From a virus, in IMG/VR virus record IMGVR_UViG_3300044809_000117, positions 1 to 22,084 of that record: DNA of 22,084 nucleotides, one strand, 5' to 3'. A model generated the notes under the pieces. That model was not told where the DNA came from. It saw only the letters and a program-made list of their open reading frames with translations, and ran no database searches. Made by a program: the position numbers and the translations under genes. Positions 13,950-21,907 of this stretch are shown piece after piece (positions within the stretch are counted from its first letter, which is position 1; every line of letters begins with the position of its first letter).

Positions 13950-15716
13950 ATGATCTCACGACCCATTCCCGCGGCGGCGGCATTGCTGTGCACGCTGTCG
14001 GCGCCGGCGCAAGCGCAGTCCTCGGCGATTACGATCGATCCAACAGTTGGGACCACGAACCAGGGGCTGGTGATCAATCAAACCTTGCCATCAAGCGGCG
14101 TCGCTACCGGTCCGCTGCTCTTGAATTCGATAACGGCCACCAATCCGGGAACGTCGACTACTGGCGGCGGTTTGAATTGGGATGCCTTTGGTCAAATTCA
14201 AAACCAGATCAACGCTCTTAGGGTGAACTTCGCGACCAGCGCCGCCAACGGCACCAACAACGGTGCCTTCAGCGTTGCGAATTTTGTCACCGCGCCAGCG
14301 GAGAGCTACGGAGCGGCGACTGGCGTCACGATAGATGGGAATGCTTCAGGCCACGACGCATGGGGCTTCATCGGTTACGCTACCGTATGGCCCGGCGCGA
14401 CCGTCGGACCGTTGATAGGGATGGAGGCAGAAGTCGGAATTTCGAACGGCGGCAGTGCGACGTATCGTATTGGCGTCGGGTCCAACACCCAAGGCCCAGT
14501 GCAAGGCAGCGTACTTGATGCAGCCTTTATGGCGTCCAGCGGTGGGGTCACAGTTCCTGGGTCACTTCCAGGAGCGCTGGCGACCCCCTGGCAGCATCTT
14601 ATGGCGCTGGTCACCAATATCTTTGGCGCTGCCGGGTCGCCCATAACCCCGACTGGAGACTTCTTCTTTTCCGAGTCCCCGGTCACGGTCGCGCACTTCG
14701 CGAACCTGCCCAACGTCACCGTCACGGGGAACATTCTGGATTTCCCGAACATGGCCCTCTACGGAAACGGCTCAGCATCCTTCGGCGTCAGGGGCCTGCT
14801 GATACCGCCAGGAACCATATACAGTTCCTGTGCGTCCTGCGGAAACGCTCAGGTCTTCGGGGCGGCCAACGGCGCGAGCGGCGCTGACGGCATGACCATG
14901 CAGGACAGCGCCGGCACCAACATCATGTTCAGCGGGGTTGCCGAGGCGGGCAATACCTTCACTCGGTTCGGGCAAGTCACCGGTAACTGGGGCGAGCTGG
15001 TAACCCTCGGCTCGACCAACGCCGGCCTCATGATCGGCACGCTCACAAGTGCGCCCTTGATTATGGGCACCAACAACACGGAACGGGTCCGAGTGACCTC
15101 GGGCGGACTGTTCAACATCGGTCCGGCCGTTGCGCCCGACACGCTGCTGACCGTGAACGGCAATAGTGGCGCGTCCGCCGCGCCAGGGTTCGGCGTCGCG
15201 CAACTGCATCTGATCGGCCAAGACGGTCAGATCGGCGGTGCGTACGCGGACGTGTTCAGTGCGCAGGGCCTCTATGCCAATCGTCACGCGGGCGGAACGC
15301 TAGCGTCCAGGACTGCCAGTGCTGGTCTCACGACCACGATCAGCTTCTCGGCGCAGCATTGGGATACTTCGGTTTATTCGGCAAGTGCCAGCATGGACAT
15401 GGGTACGATCAATACCCAGTCCCTGACCGATCATAGCGGCTTCTGGCGGGTTCGCACGGTTGCGACCGGCTCGACGATCTTGACCGAACGCATGCGCGTC
15501 CAGCAGGGGCTTACGCTCGGCAACTCGACCAGCGACCCGGGCATCGGTCTGATCTATCTCAACAACGCCTCGTTCCTGATGCGCAACCTCACTTCATGGA
15601 CTAACGGCGCCGCCGCCGCGGCCGGCACGCTGACCAACGCTCCCGCCGCCGGAAACCCAACCAAATGGATACCCATCGATGACAATGGCACTACGCGCTA
15701 CATTCCTGCTTGGTAG
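13950..15716 (+). CDS. Sec-exported fibre-like beta-rich protein
   Basis: This 588-residue protein begins with a signal peptide, MISRPIPAAAALLCTLSAPA, cleaved probably after AQA. The body is rich in Gly, Thr, Ser and Asn with alternating strands. Toward residue 370 it has LMIGTLTSAPLIMGTNNTER and VRVTSGGLFNIGP, resembling the shaft before the chaperone of S74-type tail fibres, but no S74 domain follows. Residues about 385-540 align with residues about 442-590 of the spike at 19682-21760. The end reads KWIPIDDNGTTRYIPAW. A Sec signal on a fibre-type protein is odd: phage fibres are normally cytoplasmic until lysis. It may act as a surface or periplasmic adhesin. AAAGGA gives the ribosome-binding site. 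Confidence 0.75.
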   Translation: MISRPIPAAAALLCTLSAPAQAQSSAITIDPTVGTTNQGLVINQTLPSSGVATGPLLLNSITATNPGTSTTGGGLNWDAFGQIQNQINALRVNFATSAANGTNNGAFSVANFVTAPAESYGAATGVTIDGNASGHDAWGFIGYATVWPGATVGPLIGMEAEVGISNGGSATYRIGVGSNTQGPVQGSVLDAAFMASSGGVTVPGSLPGALATPWQHLMALVTNIFGAAGSPITPTGDFFFSESPVTVAHFANLPNVTVTGNILDFPNMALYGNGSASFGVRGLLIPPGTIYSSCASCGNAQVFGAANGASGADGMTMQDSAGTNIMFSGVAEAGNTFTRFGQVTGNWGELVTLGSTNAGLMIGTLTSAPLIMGTNNTERVRVTSGGLFNIGPAVAPDTLLTVNGNSGASAAPGFGVAQLHLIGQDGQIGGAYADVFSAQGLYANRHAGGTLASRTASAGLTTTISFSAQHWDTSVYSASASMDMGTINTQSLTDHSGFWRVRTVATGSTILTERMRVQQGLTLGNSTSDPGIGLIYLNNASFLMRNLTSWTNGAAAAAGTLTNAPAAGNPTKWIPIDDNGTTRYIPAW

Positions 15717-15924
15717 CCTGCTTCTCGCATCGGCCGCCGCCGCACAGCAGCAGCCGGCCGATCCGGCGTTTCTTCAGCGCGCGCTTGTTGCGCTGCAAGC
15801 CCAACGCAATCAGGCGATGGATTCCTCCGCCGCCCAACAGGCGCGCGCCGATGGGCTCGCGGAAGAACTCGCAAAGGCTTAGGCGCGGATCAAGGAGTTG
15901 ACGCCTGACGCCGCGCCGAAGTGA
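15679..15924 (+). pseudogene. Second small exported coiled-coil protein with an in-frame stop
   Basis: The frame starts at ATG 15679, 38 bases inside the end of the preceding gene, and encodes a signal peptide (MTMALRATFLLGSLLLASAA) and a helical stretch similar to the protein at 12854-13117. It meets TAG at 15880-15882 after GLAEELAKA. Reading through, the next residues ARIKELTPDAAPK end at TGA 15922-15924. The paralogue has GCT CAA GCG CGG ATC AAG at the same place, so one C-to-T change made a Gln codon into a stop. The truncated 67-residue form could still be made and exported, losing only the last 13 residues, so inactivation is not certain. Confidence 0.7.
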
Positions 15925-16046
15925 TTCGCCGAAACATCACTTGCATGCGGCCAGGGCGTGAATGCCGGGAAAGAATTGGCGAGCAGGGACCATCCTGCCC
16001 TGTACCCCGCAACCCTCCCGCTAGCAACTGCCACCTATAACTTATT

Positions 16047-16072
16047 CGCCGCCTTCGGGCGGCGTTTTCTTT
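16047..16072 (+). terminator. Intrinsic terminator
   Basis: CGCCGCC-TTCG-GGCGGCG (16047-16064) is a perfect seven-base stem with a TTCG loop, followed at once by TTTTCTTT. It ends the unit of exported genes and lies 12 bases before the endolysin start, so the endolysin must have its own promoter in the read-through or be expressed from leakage. The 120 bases before it hold nothing else I recognise. Confidence 0.9.
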
Positions 16073-16084
16073 GGGAGCCTGTCA

Positions 16085-16846
16085 ATGGCCTTCATCAACA
16101 TGCTCTACAACCTTTGGCCTAATGGCGATGAGAAAGTTCCTGGCCTGCGCGATGGTATCGCCGCAACGGCGCAGGCTGTCTTTAAAAAATATGGCGTCGA
16201 TAGCCCGCTTCTGGTCGCCCATGTCATGGCGCAGATCTCCCACGAATGCGGCGCGGGCCACGACGTGGTCGAGAACCTGAACTACACCGCGGGACGCATG
16301 ATGCAGGTGTGGCCGTCGCGCTTTCCGACCATGGCGAGCGCGGCGCCTTACGCCGGCAATCCGCGGGCGCTCGCCAACAAGGTCTACAACGGCCGCATGG
16401 GCAACGCGGCCGGCTCCGACGATGGCTGGAATTTTCGCGGCCGAGGTGCTGCGCAGACCACAGGGCGCGAGGGCTATGCGCGGCTGGCGAAGGCAACCGG
16501 CCTCGATCTCATCAACCATCCCGACCTGGTCAACGATCCCCAGCGGTTTCTCGAATGCGGCGTCGCCGATTTTATCCTGTGCGGCTGCCTCCCGTTCGCC
16601 AAGGCCGATGACGTCTTGAACGTCACACGGCGCCTGAACGGCGGCACTGTCGGCCTCGCGCAGCGCCAGATATGGCTTGCGAAATGGAAGGCGGCGCTGG
16701 GCACGGCGCCGATCGTGTTCGCGCCGGCGCCGGTCAGCGCGCGCAAGCCCGCGCCGGTTTCGCCGCCGCCACCGTCTGCCACGAAACCGCAGTCTCTGCT
16801 CGGGCGATTTATCGCCGCGCTGATCGTGGCTTTCAGGAGGAAGTAA
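16085..16846 (+). CDS. GH19-type endolysin (chitinase/lysozyme family) with C-terminal tail
   Basis: This 253-residue protein has a GH19 fold signature: VAHVMAQISHECGAGHDVVENLNYTAGRM, with probable catalytic E54, then NKVYNGRMGN and GWNFRGRGAAQTTGREGYARL. It ends the catalytic part near residue 205 (LNGGTVGLAQRQIWLAKWKA). A Pro/Ala linker follows (about 210-235) and a short hydrophobic, basic tail (SLLGRFIAALIVAFRRK). It should cleave the glycan strands of murein, releasing particles. The hydrophobic tail is unusual and may anchor or delay the enzyme at the membrane. The start has GGGAG 9-13 bases upstream. The stop TAA is followed directly by ATG 16847 with AGGAGG inside the last codons. Confidence 0.9.
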   Translation: MAFINMLYNLWPNGDEKVPGLRDGIAATAQAVFKKYGVDSPLLVAHVMAQISHECGAGHDVVENLNYTAGRMMQVWPSRFPTMASAAPYAGNPRALANKVYNGRMGNAAGSDDGWNFRGRGAAQTTGREGYARLAKATGLDLINHPDLVNDPQRFLECGVADFILCGCLPFAKADDVLNVTRRLNGGTVGLAQRQIWLAKWKAALGTAPIVFAPAPVSARKPAPVSPPPPSATKPQSLLGRFIAALIVAFRRK

Positions 16847-17030
16847 ATGTGGAGTGTCATGCGCGGGCTTGACTCGCCCGAGAGGTGAAGTCCGCCGGTG
16901 CGGTAAGGGCCTCGTGGTTCGATCAACCTTGACGATAGTCGTACAATTAGAAGCGGCCATCGCCCGTCGTACCCTGCAACTTATTCGCGAACAAGCCGCC
17001 AAATCAAATTGTCTACCGCTCCATGCCCGA
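16847..17030. other. Gap holding a short dead-end frame and the first 60-bp repeat
   Basis: A 13-codon frame starts at ATG 16847, right behind the AGGAGG in the endolysin's last codons, and stops at 16886-16888. It has the position of a downstream gene whose body has been lost. The remainder contains TGCGCGGGCTTGACTCGC, a fragment resembling common alphaproteobacterial intergenic repeats, and the first copy of the 60-bp direct repeat. Confidence 0.4.
16971..17030 (+). repeat. Diverged 60-bp direct repeat, left copy
   Basis: This block aligns without gaps to 19451-19510 (49 of 60 bases equal by hand count); shared core CGCGAACAAGCCGC. Similarity falls off just before 16971. The two copies flank the YfhO-family gene. 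Many differences lie at every third base in the frame that reads LIREQAA, suggesting the block was once part of a coding sequence. Confidence 0.7.
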
Positions 17031-19292
17031 CTAGGCCATGCCGCCTTCGGCAACGTGCTGCGCTCTTATTACCGGAAGCCGGCGATGTCGATAACGTCCC
17101 AGAACAGCCATAAGGATGACAATGACCCAGACAACATGGGCTATCCAGGCGAAGCGCACGAAGGGCATGAACTGCAGTCTGACGAGCTCCGATGTGGCGG
17201 GGATCACGACGCCCTGGAACGCACCGTTAACCGGAACGGTGCGCGCAACCTGCCATCCCGACGCGGTCCTGACGGAAGCGCGCCAGTCATTATGGTATTG
17301 CTGACTGAGGGTCAAAACCGAATCTGTATCGGGATAATTGTGAACCTCGAATTCCAGCACATCGCCTTGGTCTGATGTCTTGACCGGTCGAATCCCCTCG
17401 CGCGTGGTTGAAGAGATATCGCCAGGCCCGGCTTTCGTTGTGGTTGGTGACTGGAGGCAGCACCCCATGCTGTCGCGGACGCGATAGAGCTGAAGCGTCC
17501 CCTCGGCGCCGAACCTTTCAAGGTTGGGGTGAAGGATCGGCGCCGGCGATATCACCAGACCGATGTTGCTCATCCAGAAGACGTGGCTGCCGAAGTCAGG
17601 TGCAACCATGCTGTTCCATCGCCCGTACTGTTCGGTTTCGCCGCCCAGTTCGCGGAGCAGCGCCTGGTATCGATGAGACGACAAACTGTCATAGCTGTGA
17701 ATCGAAGCGACACCAAAAATAGTGTTCGAGTTTGGAAGCAGCACATCCACGCCCGGAGCGATGAGAGCAATTCGCGTTCCGGCTGGAGTCGCCGCGATCA
17801 CCCGTTTGACCAGATCCGAATTCCGGATCAGGTCGGTCGCAGGCCGCCGCAGCATCAGGGGAAAAGCGGTGCAGGCGCCGGTCAGCCCCAGCGCGGCGAT
17901 CAGGGCAACGGATCGAAGCGAACCGACGAGGCAGCCGGCGAGAAGCAGGATTATGGCCAGCATTGCCGCCGCGATACCCCATCGGATGGTCATGCCAGCC
18001 GTCCAGCAAAAGCACAGTACGGCGATGAGACTGACCGTGGTTCCGATTATCGACCATTTGACCCCGCCAGTCCGGAACGGAGATTGCGCGGTCAGTGCGT
18101 TGACGCCATAGGCGGAAACGATGGCCAACGGCAAAACAAGCGTGCCCAGTGGATTGTCGCGCGAGAGGTTGAAGCCCAGGTGCCGCACGCCGAATGCGTA
18201 GAGCGGATGAACAAACGCAAAAGCGCAAACAATGACAATCGCGAGCCACCAGCCCCACGTCTGCCGCGAGCATCGCAGCAAGCTGAACAAGGCAAGAAAG
18301 AGAATCACCGGCGTGATGCTCACCCCGTCATAGGGCAGGGGGAACGATGGCGAGACCGGGTTTGCGATGATCTCCGGGAAGGTACCGGTCGCGAAAGTAC
18401 GCATCAGCGTCGTGAAGGAATCGATTGTCGGTAGCGTCGCCATGAAGAACGACACATCGGTCGCGATGCGGGCGGAGCGCGAGGCAGTGCTGGCAATATC
18501 CAGAACGTTGGGCGCCGAAAGCAGGATTCCGCCGACGCCAAAAACTGCCACTGCGCCCAGATATTTGATGGCCGCAGCGGTGCCTGCTGACTTCCGGCGC
18601 CGCTGCAACGCCCACAGCATAAATCCCGCCAGCAGGTAGGCCTCGAAAACGACCCCCTGTGAGTGCGCCGTCATCATGAGGCTGTAGCAGCTGAAGGCAA
18701 GAACGGCGCCTCCCGGCAAATCGATTTGCCTTGCCATGCGCGTCAGCGCGTAGAACGCGCCGGCAGACCAGCAGGTTACCGCAAGAAACATGGGAAAGGT
18801 CAGCCAGTACATCATTAGCGGCGCCGCGGCGACGCTTCCTCCGGCAATGAGGCCAGCGAGAGGATTCAAGGACAGTTCCTTGCACAGCAGCATCACAAAC
18901 AGGCCCGCAAGAAAGCAAAGACCAAGCGACATCAGGGTCAGCAATCGGGCGGGGTTGTTGGTGATCTTCGCAAGAACCCACATCGGCGTATAGGCGCCGC
19001 TGAATCCGCCTTGATAGAGCGGCCTGCCGAGTTCGTTGGTGCTGGTCCACAATGCGAGCCAGCCCGATCGTGGAGCTTGCACGTGACTTTGAATTTCAGG
19101 AATAAAGAAATGCCAATAATCGAAGAACTTGCCGTTCTCGGTATACGCCGACGGCGTGCGCGGCGGTCCTGTTTCCGCGGCTAATGGGTAAGGCGCGACG
19201 ACTTCGCCGAACATCCAGAACGGGTGGATCAGCGCGAAAAATAAAGCGACGTAGATCAGCAAGGCGCTTCTGAAGCTCAGTTTACGGTCCAT
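17031..19292 (-). CDS. YfhO-family polytopic membrane protein (GT-C-like)
   Basis: This 753-residue protein has about a dozen hydrophobic spans in the first 500 residues, then a soluble domain of about 210 residues, and a final span (FAWIAHVVWVIVILMAVLG) near the C terminus. The first loop has FFDYWHFFIPEIQ after span 1, and later LGFNLSRDNPLGTLVLPLAI. The layout is that of bacterial YfhO-family proteins, related to GT-C glycosyltransferases, some of which glycosylate surface polymers. It is alone on the minus strand between phage-like + genes, with repeats on both sides, so it was probably inserted. No strong ribosome-binding site is visible before ATG 19292. Donor and acceptor cannot be read from sequence; a surface-glycan role is inference. 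Confidence 0.75.
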   Translation of the reverse strand: MDRKLSFRSALLIYVALFFALIHPFWMFGEVVAPYPLAAETGPPRTPSAYTENGKFFDYWHFFIPEIQSHVQAPRSGWLALWTSTNELGRPLYQGGFSGAYTPMWVLAKITNNPARLLTLMSLGLCFLAGLFVMLLCKELSLNPLAGLIAGGSVAAAPLMMYWLTFPMFLAVTCWSAGAFYALTRMARQIDLPGGAVLAFSCYSLMMTAHSQGVVFEAYLLAGFMLWALQRRRKSAGTAAAIKYLGAVAVFGVGGILLSAPNVLDIASTASRSARIATDVSFFMATLPTIDSFTTLMRTFATGTFPEIIANPVSPSFPLPYDGVSITPVILFLALFSLLRCSRQTWGWWLAIVIVCAFAFVHPLYAFGVRHLGFNLSRDNPLGTLVLPLAIVSAYGVNALTAQSPFRTGGVKWSIIGTTVSLIAVLCFCWTAGMTIRWGIAAAMLAIILLLAGCLVGSLRSVALIAALGLTGACTAFPLMLRRPATDLIRNSDLVKRVIAATPAGTRIALIAPGVDVLLPNSNTIFGVASIHSYDSLSSHRYQALLRELGGETEQYGRWNSMVAPDFGSHVFWMSNIGLVISPAPILHPNLERFGAEGTLQLYRVRDSMGCCLQSPTTTKAGPGDISSTTREGIRPVKTSDQGDVLEFEVHNYPDTDSVLTLSQQYHNDWRASVRTASGWQVARTVPVNGAFQGVVIPATSELVRLQFMPFVRFAWIAHVVWVIVILMAVLGRYRHRRLPVIRAQHVAEGGMA

Positions 19293-19450
19293 TCAGAATA
19301 CCGGTCCGAGACTCTGCAAATTCGCGTCCAGAACGATTGTCGCAATGCGCGGCAGCGGCCCCGGTGGATGCAGCAAGGATGGACTTCCGCGCCATCCGCG
19401 GCGGCCGGTCGCCCACAAACCCTTGAGCAGACGAGACCGTGCTTTGTCCT

Positions 19451-19510
19451 ACCGTGCAGCTAATCCGCGAACAAGCCGCTAACTCAGATTTTCCAGCGCT
19501 CCACGCCCGA
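19451..19510 (+). repeat. Diverged 60-bp direct repeat, right copy
   Basis: The partner of 16971-17030, same orientation, offset exactly 2480 bases. Here it is joined directly to an endolysin 3' end remnant. The preceding gap 19293-19450 shows nothing I can name. Confidence 0.7.
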
Positions 19511-19514
19511 CCAG

Positions 19515-19610
19515 CCGGCTTTGCCGCCGGTTACGCCACCGTCTGCCACGTCGCAGTCTCCGCTCGCGCGATTGATTGCCGCTTTGGTCGCGGCGTTCCG
19601 CAGAAAATAA
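19515..19610 (+). pseudogene. Remnant of an endolysin 3' end
   Basis: Read in frame to TAA 19608-19610 this encodes PALPPVTPPSATSQSPLARL followed by IAALVAAFRRK. It matches the linker and tail of the intact endolysin (PVSPPPPSATKPQSLLGRF, then IAALIVAFRRK). The catalytic domain is absent upstream; instead the 60-bp repeat is joined to it. It sits about 70 bases before the spike gene. The matching tail and stop position leave little doubt that it is a duplicated end of the endolysin gene or of a close relative. Confidence 0.8.
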
Positions 19611-19681
19611 CGCCCGTCTCCGGGCCCCCCGCGCAGGCGCATCGAAAATTTTCCGACCTCTTAACCCCGAAGGAGCCGACC

Positions 19682-21760
19682 ATGACCCAGCTTGTCTTCA
19701 ATACCTATGATGACCTCATTGCCGCTGCGCCCTCAGCGGGGGATACCGCGGTGCTGCTCGGCTATGCGTGGAAAGGCGACGGCGGCGGAGGCGACCTGAT
19801 CTGGGACAGCGCTTCCACCGCGACGCCGCACACCTCGATCATCATCCAGCGCGCCGCCGGCGGCACCGGTCGCTGGTTTCGCCTGTTCGACGAACAGGAC
19901 GGACCAGTCAACATCAGATGGTTCGGTGCGCTCGGCGATAGCGTGACCGACGACAAAGCCGCGATCGATGCGGCGATCGCCTATTGCGTCGCCAGAAGTC
20001 GTACCCTGGGATTCCCTGATGGCACCTATGCGCATGCCGGCGCGATCAATTGGGCCTTCAACCATCTCCACGTCATGGCGCTCGGCGATGATGTCGTTTT
20101 TCTTCATACCGGCACGGGCGTTGCACACAGTTTCAGCGGCATCGCGAACTACCCGGGAACGCAAGGCTGCGTCGGCGGCGTGTTCGGCGGCCCTGGCCGG
20201 ATCATGCTGAAGGGCAACCTTGCCGGCACCACCACGCGGGTTATCGATCTGGACAACTGGCATCAAGGCTACATGAAGGTGGCGCTTCATGACGGGCAGA
20301 CCGCTTTCTACGGTAATGATACCGGTGGAGTCGGTTCGTCCGCCGTGGAAACCACCTTCGACCTGCGCATCACGTCCCAGGACGGTCCTTGGGCGCATCA
20401 GCCCGGTCATGGTGTCGACTTTACCAAGCCGGTCGCCTGCATCTTCGAAAAATTGATCGTCGAGAACGTCGGAAACGGCGGTGTCACCGCTGTCGCCCTC
20501 ACCGGCGCGGCTAACAACTTGTTCCGGGGCGGCACCGTCGAAGGCAATCTCGGAAGCGGCATTACCGAAGACAGCACTTGCAGTCATAATACCTATATCC
20601 AGCTCGCCAACGAAGCAAACGGCGGGACCAACGACTGGATTCTGTCCGGGACCGCGCCGGTCCTGATCAACTGCAATGGCGGCGGCGCCAACGGATGTCT
20701 GTTCAACAGCACCAGCGCCACGTTGATCGGCGGCGTGTTCTATAATGTCGTGATCAACGACAACAATCTGTGGTCCAATTCAACCGAGTTTCACGGCAGT
20801 TTCACCAATAACGGAACACATACCACCATTATCAATCCGCAAGGAGGCGTGGCGACTGCGGTGGAGTCCGCCGCCACTGTCCTGCAGTCCAAGACATTCG
20901 ACACCGCAAACGCCAATACACTCAAGATCAATAGCAACACCGTCAACGCTGTCACTGGAACTGGCAGCACGGTCGCGCTGAGCGCGGCACCGCGGTTTAC
21001 GGGGCAGGTCGAGATTGGTGCGAATGTCGCGCCGGATTCGACCTTGACGGTGAATAACAATACCGGAGCTGCTGTTGCGCCGTCGCTGCCGCGTGAGCTG
21101 CATCTGATTGGCGCCGACGCCGCCTTCAGTGGCGTTCTCTCCGACAACTATGGCAGCGAGGGTCTTTATCTCGCGAGGGCGGCGGACGGCACCCAGGCCA
21201 GCAAAATCGCCATCGGCCCCCATACGTCATATTTCGCGATAGGCGGACAAACATGGGACGGGTCTGCCTACACCAGCAACATTGCAATCGAGTTCATGAC
21301 GGTCAATACGCAGACGGGATCGGATCATAGTTCCCGCGTTCGCATCAAGACCGTGCCGGCGGGAAGCACGACGGTCCAGGAGGTCGTCAGCTTCGGGTCT
21401 GGCGTATCGGTTGGAACGACGACGGATTACGGCCTGCAGAATTTGCTGGTGGCCGGCTCGGTCTCAACCGCGTCTCCGGTCACGCTCACCGGCACCTCGG
21501 GATCGGCCGGCGCGACCGACAGTTCGATCATCGTCAACGCATCCGGCACATTCACGCTGACGCTGCCGCCGGCTGCGAGCTATTCCGGCCGATGGCTGAG
21601 CCTGAAATCGATCGCCGCCCAAACCGTCAACAGCGCGTCGTCGAACGTGGTGCCCCTCGCGGGCGGCGCGTCCGGCACGGCGCTGCTCACGGCAGCCGCG
21701 GGAAAATGGGCCAACCTGCAATCGGACGGCACCAACTGGATCGTCATGTCGGCGAACTAG
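19682..21760 (+). CDS. Pectate-lyase-like tail spike
   Basis: This 692-residue protein begins MTQLVFNTYDDLIAAAPSAG, an N-terminal particle-binding segment common in tail spikes. VNIRWFGALGDSVTDDKAAIDAAIAYC, about residues 78-104, is the classic entry of a pectate-lyase superfamily beta-helix. The helix runs to about residue 400 with Asn/Gly-rich rungs. Residues about 442-590 form the domain shared with the exported protein at 13950-15716, and the last 100 residues resemble generic fibre ends (SGRWLSLKSIAAQ, ANLQSDGTNWIVMSAN). Such spikes bind and often cut surface polysaccharide. AGGAG at 19671-19675 fixes the start at 19682; the frame open upstream to 19439 covers repeat and remnant sequence. 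No signal peptide is present. Confidence 0.85.
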   Translation: MTQLVFNTYDDLIAAAPSAGDTAVLLGYAWKGDGGGGDLIWDSASTATPHTSIIIQRAAGGTGRWFRLFDEQDGPVNIRWFGALGDSVTDDKAAIDAAIAYCVARSRTLGFPDGTYAHAGAINWAFNHLHVMALGDDVVFLHTGTGVAHSFSGIANYPGTQGCVGGVFGGPGRIMLKGNLAGTTTRVIDLDNWHQGYMKVALHDGQTAFYGNDTGGVGSSAVETTFDLRITSQDGPWAHQPGHGVDFTKPVACIFEKLIVENVGNGGVTAVALTGAANNLFRGGTVEGNLGSGITEDSTCSHNTYIQLANEANGGTNDWILSGTAPVLINCNGGGANGCLFNSTSATLIGGVFYNVVINDNNLWSNSTEFHGSFTNNGTHTTIINPQGGVATAVESAATVLQSKTFDTANANTLKINSNTVNAVTGTGSTVALSAAPRFTGQVEIGANVAPDSTLTVNNNTGAAVAPSLPRELHLIGADAAFSGVLSDNYGSEGLYLARAADGTQASKIAIGPHTSYFAIGGQTWDGSAYTSNIAIEFMTVNTQTGSDHSSRVRIKTVPAGSTTVQEVVSFGSGVSVGTTTDYGLQNLLVAGSVSTASPVTLTGTSGSAGATDSSIIVNASGTFTLTLPPAASYSGRWLSLKSIAAQTVNSASSNVVPLAGGASGTALLTAAAGKWANLQSDGTNWIVMSAN

Positions 21761-21798
21761 CTCAGCCACCCTTCGCAAGGGTCTTTCGAAGCGGATGG

Positions 21799-21844
21799 AT
21801 TGCCGGGTCATCCCCGATCAAGTCGGGGACAGGCGCCCGGCAAT
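21799..21844. repeat. Palindromic intergenic repeat (ATTGCCGGG...CCCGGCAAT)
   Basis: The outer arms ATTGCCGGGT (21799-21808) and GCCCGGCAAT (21835-21844) pair with one G-T mismatch. An inner hairpin TCCCCGA-TCAAG-TCGGGGA (21811-21829) sits between. It lies 38 bases after the spike stop. It could help end transcription, but there is no T-run. Confidence 0.75.
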
Positions 21845-21865
21845 GGCGCGGGGCTGTCTTCTCAA

Positions 21866-21901
21866 TTCATCGCCGCACGCGTCGCGGCTCTTCAGGAGGA
21901 A
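21866..21901 (+). pseudogene. Short endolysin 3'-end remnant carrying AGGAGG
   Basis: The sequence TTCATCGCCGCACGCGTCGC followed by GGCTCTTCAGGAGGAA parallels the last codons of the endolysin (16808-16843), including the AGGAGG. It encodes FIAARVAALQEE against FIAALIVAFRRK. Here it provides the ribosome-binding site of the last gene. The match is short, so chance similarity of a signal-rich region is possible. Confidence 0.5.
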
Positions 21902-21907
21902 ATGACC

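Noticed and set aside
16854-17375. Plus-strand frame of 173 codons
   Set aside because: Its second half is antisense to the YfhO gene and the first half is repeat sequence; no ribosome-binding site or motif. The LIREQAA segment is described as a repeat instead.
19439-19681. N-terminal extension of the tail spike
   Set aside because: The frame is open by chance through the 60-bp repeat and endolysin remnant; the strong AGGAG and family-like N terminus are at 19682.
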